Source: JAFAGX01 sp035623255 (GTDB lineage: Bacteria; Acidobacteriota; Terriglobia; Terriglobales; Acidobacteriaceae). Taken from it: DNA of 8,847 bases. Shown one piece after another: positions 5,194 through 8,847 of this stretch. The stretch lies in assembly GCA_035623255.1 (NCBI GenBank), contig DASPTU010000117.1, positions 1 through 8,847 of the forward strand, written 5' to 3'. The notes under the pieces were generated by a model. It saw only the letters and a program-made list of their open reading frames with translations. It was not told where the DNA came from and made no database searches. Within the stretch, counting starts at the first letter, position 1. Every line of letters begins with the position of its first letter. Made by a program: the position numbers and the translations under genes.

Positions 5194-7581
5194 TCAGACC
5201 TTTGAAGTGTCGAGCATGGCGGGGGCGAACGCCTCGTGTTCTGTCCTCGCGATGATTTCGTTCTGCAACGCGCGGGTTAAATCGCAAAAATAGTCGCTGT
5301 AACCTGCCACGCGAACGATTAGGTCGCGATGCTTGTCCGGATCAGCCTGGGCCGCGCGGAGAGTGGCTGCGGTAACCACATTGAACTGGACGTGATGCCC
5401 GCCCATGCGAAAGTAGGAACGGACCAGGCGCGCCACTTTGTCGAGCCCATCTTCTCCCTCCATCAATTGGGGGGTGAATTTCTGGTTGAGCAGAGTTCCT
5501 CCGGTTCGCGCATGGTCCATCTTGGCTGCGGACTTGATTACCGCGGTGGGCCCGTTGCGATCCGCACCCTGAACGGGCGAGATTCCATCCGAAAGCGGTT
5601 CCCAAGCGCGGCGCCCATCTGGCGTAGCTCCAGTCACAGAACCAAAATAGACGTGACACGTGGTCGAGAGGTAATTCACACGGTAGAAGCCGCCCTTGGT
5701 ATTTTTCCGTCCATCTATTCCGTCAAAGAAAGCGTTGAATACGTCCTTGAGAACGGCATCAGCATAGTCGTCATCGTTGCCATACTTCGGGGTCTTATTC
5801 CACAAAAGAAGGCGCAGCTTTTCATTACTCTCGAAGTTGTGAGCCAGAGCATCGAGTAGTTTGCCCATTGGCAGAGTTCTGCGGTCGAATACGTAATACT
5901 TCACCGCAGCGAGGCAGTCCGTGCAGGTTCCCGGAGCAACGCCCATAATGTAAGTCGTGTTATAACGCGGTCCTCCGTTGTTGTAGTCCTTGCCCTTCGC
6001 GATGCAATCATCCACCAACAGGGACAGGAACGGCGCTGGCATGTAGTACGCGTACAGCCGCTCAATGACATTGTTGCCCTTGACCTTGACATCGACAAAA
6101 TAGTGCAGCTGTTTGCGGAAGGCGGCGAGCAAATGCTCATAGGAAGTTAGAGCGCGCGGGTCTCCTGTCTCAATTCCGATCTTCTTGCCGGTGGGCGGAT
6201 CCACTCCGTTGTTGAGCGTAATCTCGAGGACCTTGGGAAGGTTAAAGTAGCCGGTCAAGATGTATGCTTCTTTGCCAAAAGCTCCCGTTTCGACGCAGCC
6301 CGAAATCCCACCAAACCGCGCGTCTTCAAGCGCTTTCCCCTGACGCAACAGCTCTTCTACGACCATGTCTGCATTAAAGATAGATGGCTGTCCCCAGCCC
6401 TGGCGCACGATTTCCAGGCCGCGCTTCAGAAACGCGTCCGGGTTCTTGTTGCTCAGTTGAAGATTCGAAGAGGGTTGCAGCAAATGCATTTCGTCAATGA
6501 CGTCCAGAATCAAATAAGTGACGTCGTTCACGCCGTCCGATCCATCACGCTTCAGCCCTCCGCTGTTGATGTTGGCAAAATCGGTGTAGGTCGCGCTTTC
6601 CGCCGCGGTCACGCCCACCTTAGGGGGAGCCGGCTGATTGTTGAACTTGACCCACAGGCATTCCAGAAGTTCCTTGGCGTGGTCTCTGCTCAGCGTGCCT
6701 TCTTCCATGCCCTTCTGATAAAAGGGATAAAGATGCTGATCGAAACGTCCGGGGCAAAACGAATCCCAAGTGTTGAGTTCCGTCACAACTCCCAGGTGGG
6801 TGAACCAATAGGCTTGTAGTGCTTCCCAAAAATCACGCGGTGCGTGTGCTGGTACGTGGCGGCATACCTGCGAAATTCTCAGCAGTTCGGCCTGCCGTTC
6901 AGGATTGGCTTCCGTTTTGGCCAGTTCCTCGGCCTTTTCGGCATGGCGTTCCGCAAAGCGGACCACCGCATCGGCCGCGATCGCCATGGCGCGCAGCTCA
7001 TCTCGTTTTGCTGCGGCTTCTGGATCGTTGAAGAAGTCCAATCGGGACAATGAGGACTCGATCTCGGCTTTCAAATCCAACAAGCCTTTGTGGTAGATAA
7101 CATCGCCCAGCACGGTGTGTCCGGGTGCGCGCTGTTCCATAAACTCGGTAAAGATGCCGGCCTCGTAAGCGTTCTTCCACTCCTGAGTCATCTCCGCGAA
7201 GATGAGGTCGCGAATCGCGTGCCCATGCCAGTAAGGGAGCACCTCATCCTTATGGATCCGCCGGGTCTCGTCGTCTACAGCGTAGGAGATCTTTTCACGT
7301 GAATTCAGGACGTCGAGGTCCTCGAGACTATGGCAGCACAGCTCGGGGAATGTGGGAGTTGCCTTCGGCTCCGGGCCGCGCTCTCCGACAATCAGCTCGT
7401 CCGTTCCAATGTAAATGGCTTTGTGTTCCATCAGGTATTGAAAAGCGCGAGCGCGGCGGATTGGAACCGACACAGTTCTATCTTGGCGGTAGAACTCCGT
7501 GAGCAGCGCCGCGCGTTCTATGGATAAGCTTGGTTTTGCTTGCAAGGATGCTTGTCTGAGTCTGTTCACGCGCTCCGTCAT
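5194..7581 (-). CDS. Glycyl radical enzyme, probable trans-4-hydroxy-L-proline dehydratase
   Basis: This 795-residue cytoplasmic enzyme has a PFL-like barrel (about 10-650) and a C-terminal glycyl radical domain whose loop RVAGYSDYF carries the radical on Gly760. The thiyl/base motif GCVE gives Cys429 and Glu431. That excludes pyruvate formate-lyase, which uses two adjacent Cys; glycerol dehydratase typically has GCVEP. Here GCVETGAFGKE.YILTGYFN follows the hydroxyproline dehydratase pattern. Residues I recall for the C. difficile enzyme (H160, D278, S334, F340, C434, E436, Y450, T645, G765) all fall here at minus 5: H155, D273, S329, F335, C429, E431, Y445, T640, G760. The reaction would be dehydration of hydroxyproline to pyrroline-5-carboxylate. 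ATG 7581 is chosen for GGAGG at 7587-7591; a frame to 7611 overlaps the activase. The C-terminus runs about ten residues past the usual end. Substrate is inferred from remembered residues, not an alignment. Confidence 0.9.
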   Translation of the reverse strand: MTERVNRLRQASLQAKPSLSIERAALLTEFYRQDRTVSVPIRRARAFQYLMEHKAIYIGTDELIVGERGPEPKATPTFPELCCHSLEDLDVLNSREKISYAVDDETRRIHKDEVLPYWHGHAIRDLIFAEMTQEWKNAYEAGIFTEFMEQRAPGHTVLGDVIYHKGLLDLKAEIESSLSRLDFFNDPEAAAKRDELRAMAIAADAVVRFAERHAEKAEELAKTEANPERQAELLRISQVCRHVPAHAPRDFWEALQAYWFTHLGVVTELNTWDSFCPGRFDQHLYPFYQKGMEEGTLSRDHAKELLECLWVKFNNQPAPPKVGVTAAESATYTDFANINSGGLKRDGSDGVNDVTYLILDVIDEMHLLQPSSNLQLSNKNPDAFLKRGLEIVRQGWGQPSIFNADMVVEELLRQGKALEDARFGGISGCVETGAFGKEAYILTGYFNLPKVLEITLNNGVDPPTGKKIGIETGDPRALTSYEHLLAAFRKQLHYFVDVKVKGNNVIERLYAYYMPAPFLSLLVDDCIAKGKDYNNGGPRYNTTYIMGVAPGTCTDCLAAVKYYVFDRRTLPMGKLLDALAHNFESNEKLRLLLWNKTPKYGNDDDYADAVLKDVFNAFFDGIDGRKNTKGGFYRVNYLSTTCHVYFGSVTGATPDGRRAWEPLSDGISPVQGADRNGPTAVIKSAAKMDHARTGGTLLNQKFTPQLMEGEDGLDKVARLVRSYFRMGGHHVQFNVVTAATLRAAQADPDKHRDLIVRVAGYSDYFCDLTRALQNEIIARTEHEAFAPAMLDTSKV

Positions 7582-7582
7582 A

Positions 7583-8545
7583 TCAGCCTCCAATGCGCAC
7601 ATTGAACCCATCGCGGCCCAAACGTGCGGCGATTGCTTGCATGTGTTCGGCCGTGGGAGGGTCCACTCGCTCCATTCTGTAGGGGAGATGCAACCTTTGG
7701 TATTTGTCGCTCGCGATCCGGTGGTAGGGGAGAAGATCGATCCTTGTGAGACCGAGTGAGAGCAAAAATGCGGACAGAGCGTCTATGTTATCCGCACCAT
7801 CGTTTACTCCAGGAATGACAGGAAAGCGCACAATCACAGCACTCCCGTGTTTAGCGATCGTTTTCAGATTTTGCAGAATCAGTTCGTTGCCGACGCCCGT
7901 GAACTGCCGGTGCCTCTCACTATCCATCAGCTTCAGATCGTATAAAAACAGATCCACGTTTTCGCAGACGCGCCGGATAACACCGGAGGGCGCATAACCG
8001 CAGGTATCCAGAGCGGTACGAAGACGTCGAATGTGGCAGGCAGCAAGCAACGCTTCCACGAATGAAACTTGCATCAGTGGTTCACCGCCCGAGACTGTAA
8101 TGCCCCCGCCGGACTCGTCAAAAAAGACCTCGTCCTTGAGCACCTCCGCGAGTACATCCGGTACACTCATCCACCGGCCCGCGAGTTGACGCGCGCCTGC
8201 CGAACAAGCGTCGACACAAGTTCCGCAGTGGCGGCAAAGAGCGGAATTGCGAAGTACGTGCTGATTCAACTGAAGCGCGCCGCGCTGACACGCCGATACG
8301 CAGTCGCCACAGCGAATGCATCGCTCTTCAAAGTAGACCAATTCGGGTTCATGCGATAGGCCTTCCGGGTTGTGACACCAGGCGCAGCGCAACGGACAGC
8401 CCTTGAGAAATACGGTTGTCCGAATTCCTGGCCCATCGTGGATAGAAAATCGCATTATGTTAAAGACCAGCCCCTTGGTGAGTGACTGCTCAGGAGGACT
8501 GGGAACTGAGTGGGTGTGGGTTGGGGATGGCAGTAGGCTGTTCAT
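7583..8545 (-). CDS. Glycyl radical enzyme activase (radical SAM, two extra Fe4S4 clusters)
   Basis: It abstracts hydrogen from the radical-site glycine of the partner enzyme using S-adenosylmethionine and a reduced 4Fe-4S cluster. In 320 residues: FSIHDGPGIRTTVFLKGCPLRC (from 33) leads into CxxxCxxC at Cys50, Cys54 and Cys57; a ferredoxin-like insert carries two cluster motifs (Cys76/79/82/86 and Cys104/107/110/114), the hallmark of dehydratase-type rather than PFL-type activases; SGGEPL at 152-157 binds SAM; YDLKLMD follows near 202. The stop (7585-7583) is one base from the ATG of the large enzyme, so the two are almost certainly translated together. ATG 8545 is the only usual start before the conserved GLVFNI: an in-frame TAG lies about 30 bases upstream. 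It adds a 20-residue Pro/Ser/His-rich leader unusual for the family, and it has no clear ribosome site. Confidence 0.93.
   Translation of the reverse strand: MNSLLPSPTHTHSVPSPPEQSLTKGLVFNIMRFSIHDGPGIRTTVFLKGCPLRCAWCHNPEGLSHEPELVYFEERCIRCGDCVSACQRGALQLNQHVLRNSALCRHCGTCVDACSAGARQLAGRWMSVPDVLAEVLKDEVFFDESGGGITVSGGEPLMQVSFVEALLAACHIRRLRTALDTCGYAPSGVIRRVCENVDLFLYDLKLMDSERHRQFTGVGNELILQNLKTIAKHGSAVIVRFPVIPGVNDGADNIDALSAFLLSLGLTRIDLLPYHRIASDKYQRLHLPYRMERVDPPTAEHMQAIAARLGRDGFNVRIGG
7587..7591 (-). promoter_or_regulatory. Shine-Dalgarno fixing the glycyl radical enzyme start
   Basis: GGAGG on the - strand lies inside the last codons of the activase gene, 5 bases before ATG 7581. It favours this start over the in-frame ATG codons at 7611 and 7602 and indicates coupled translation of the two genes. 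Confidence 0.6.
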
Positions 8546-8558
8546 GCGAGACCATCTT

Positions 8559-8571
8559 GTATACTGTATAC
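8559..8571. promoter_or_regulatory. Palindrome GTATACTGTATAC, candidate operator of the glycyl radical operon
   Basis: Two GTATAC hexamers separated by one base make a perfect 13-base palindrome, 13 bases upstream of the activase ATG (8545) and 6 bases from the + strand ATG at 8578. Short GTATAC-type palindromes are typical of GntR/FadR-family repressor sites, which often control catabolic genes; no regulator gene is in the window. On the - strand TATACA at 8562-8557 could serve as a -10 element, so a bound protein would block the promoter. A start from there would leave a leader of only a few bases before ATG 8545. The operator role is inference from symmetry and position. Confidence 0.45.
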
Positions 8572-8577
8572 GCTACG

Positions 8578-8847
8578 ATGAAGAACCTTTGGCTGGCTGT
8601 GACACGCATCACTCCGCTAAACTGTTTCGCGCACCCTCCACAAGGCAAGCAGTCACAGCCGCCACTCCGGGTAATGTCTGAGAATCGCAGTCTGACCGCT
8701 GCCGTGATTTCAGCAATTCCACTTGTGGTTTTATTTTTTGCCTTTGTGAGTGGCACCGACCTGGAGAGAGGTCGGGCAAGTACTAAGGTGATCGGTCCGG
8801 CAGCAGGTGCTGTATTCGTCCATCGTGCCATGCAGTACGACGTCTCG
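8578..8847 (+). CDS. Partial open frame with one membrane helix, runs off window
   Basis: The frame from ATG 8578 is open for 90 codons to the window edge without a stop. Its first 32 residues (MKNLWLAVTRITP, then a Pro/Gln-rich stretch) look unlike a conserved domain. From an internal ATG at 8674 the product reads MSENRSLTAAVISAIPLV followed by VLFFAFVSGTDLERG, a clear single hydrophobic helix of about 20 residues (about 40-59 of the long form) and then a polar stretch. The start may therefore be 8674; neither ATG has a good ribosome site. I do not recognise the family. It is divergent from the glycyl radical operon and could share the 8559-8571 operator. It may be a membrane or exported protein, or a chance frame. 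Confidence 0.4.
   Translation, partial: MKNLWLAVTRITPLNCFAHPPQGKQSQPPLRVMSENRSLTAAVISAIPLVVLFFAFVSGTDLERGRASTKVIGPAAGAVFVHRAMQYDVS
8756..8775. repeat. Inverted repeat CCGACCT / AGGTCGG
   Basis: CCGACCT (8756-8762) and AGGTCGG (8769-8775) form a perfect 7-bp stem with a GGAGAG loop. It lies inside the open frame at the right edge. No T-run follows on either strand, so a terminator is not supported. It might be a protein-binding dyad of a more distant promoter if the + strand frame is not a gene. Confidence 0.3.

Noticed and set aside
5329..5859. 176-codon + strand frame opposite the glycyl radical enzyme
   Set aside because: It is antisense to the conserved radical domain and is explained by the codon bias of the real gene.
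8490..8831. 113-codon - strand frame upstream of the activase
   Set aside because: It overlaps the activase start in another frame, crosses the palindrome, and its product is low-complexity with no recognisable domain.

Overview
The window looks like a chromosomal piece of a mid-GC, probably anaerobic or facultative bacterium. The style of the proteins and of the transposon relic suggests Acidobacteriota, but this rests on recognition from memory with no marker gene, so the taxonomy is weak. Two metabolic modules face each other across a scarred gap.

Left module (1-4409, + strand): a tightly packed [NiFe]-hydrogenase maturation operon. It runs from the last codons of a probable hypD (1-30) through hypE (41-1102), hypA (1107-1454), hypB (1451-2125) and hypF (2133-4409). 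HypF and HypE make the CN ligands from carbamoyl phosphate. HypD, with HypC, carries and assembles the Fe(CN)2CO group. HypA and HypB deliver nickel. All catalytic and metal-binding signatures I could look for are intact. hypC and the hydrogenase structural genes are not in view and probably lie upstream.

Gap (4410-5193): a 49-codon gene on the - strand (4428-4577) lies tail to tail with hypF. It has a strong ribosome binding site and encodes a histidine-tipped, near-perfect heptad helix. This is the most interesting unexplained item in the window. Beyond it lie two decayed mobile-element relics on the + strand: the C-terminus of a tyrosine recombinase (about 4811-4925), broken by two single-base deletions, and the C-terminus of an IS3-family transposase (about 4922-5117), also frameshifted. 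About 150 bases before them hold nothing I recognise.

Right module (8545 down to 5194, - strand): a two-gene operon of a glycyl radical enzyme and its radical-SAM activase. The activase comes first, and its stop is one base before the ATG of the large enzyme. The large enzyme resembles trans-4-hydroxy-L-proline dehydratase rather than pyruvate formate-lyase or glycerol dehydratase. Every active-site residue I recall for the Clostridioides difficile enzyme is present at one constant offset. The enzyme would convert hydroxyproline to pyrroline-5-carboxylate. The usual partner, pyrroline-5-carboxylate reductase, is not in the window. Note the name clash: this enzyme is also called HypD but is unrelated to the hydrogenase HypD at the left edge.

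The right edge holds a 13-base palindrome (8559-8571), a good operator candidate, between the activase start and an open frame running off the window on the + strand (8578-8847) with one predicted membrane helix. Both modules are strictly oxygen-sensitive chemistry, but nothing in the sequence proves that they are co-regulated.
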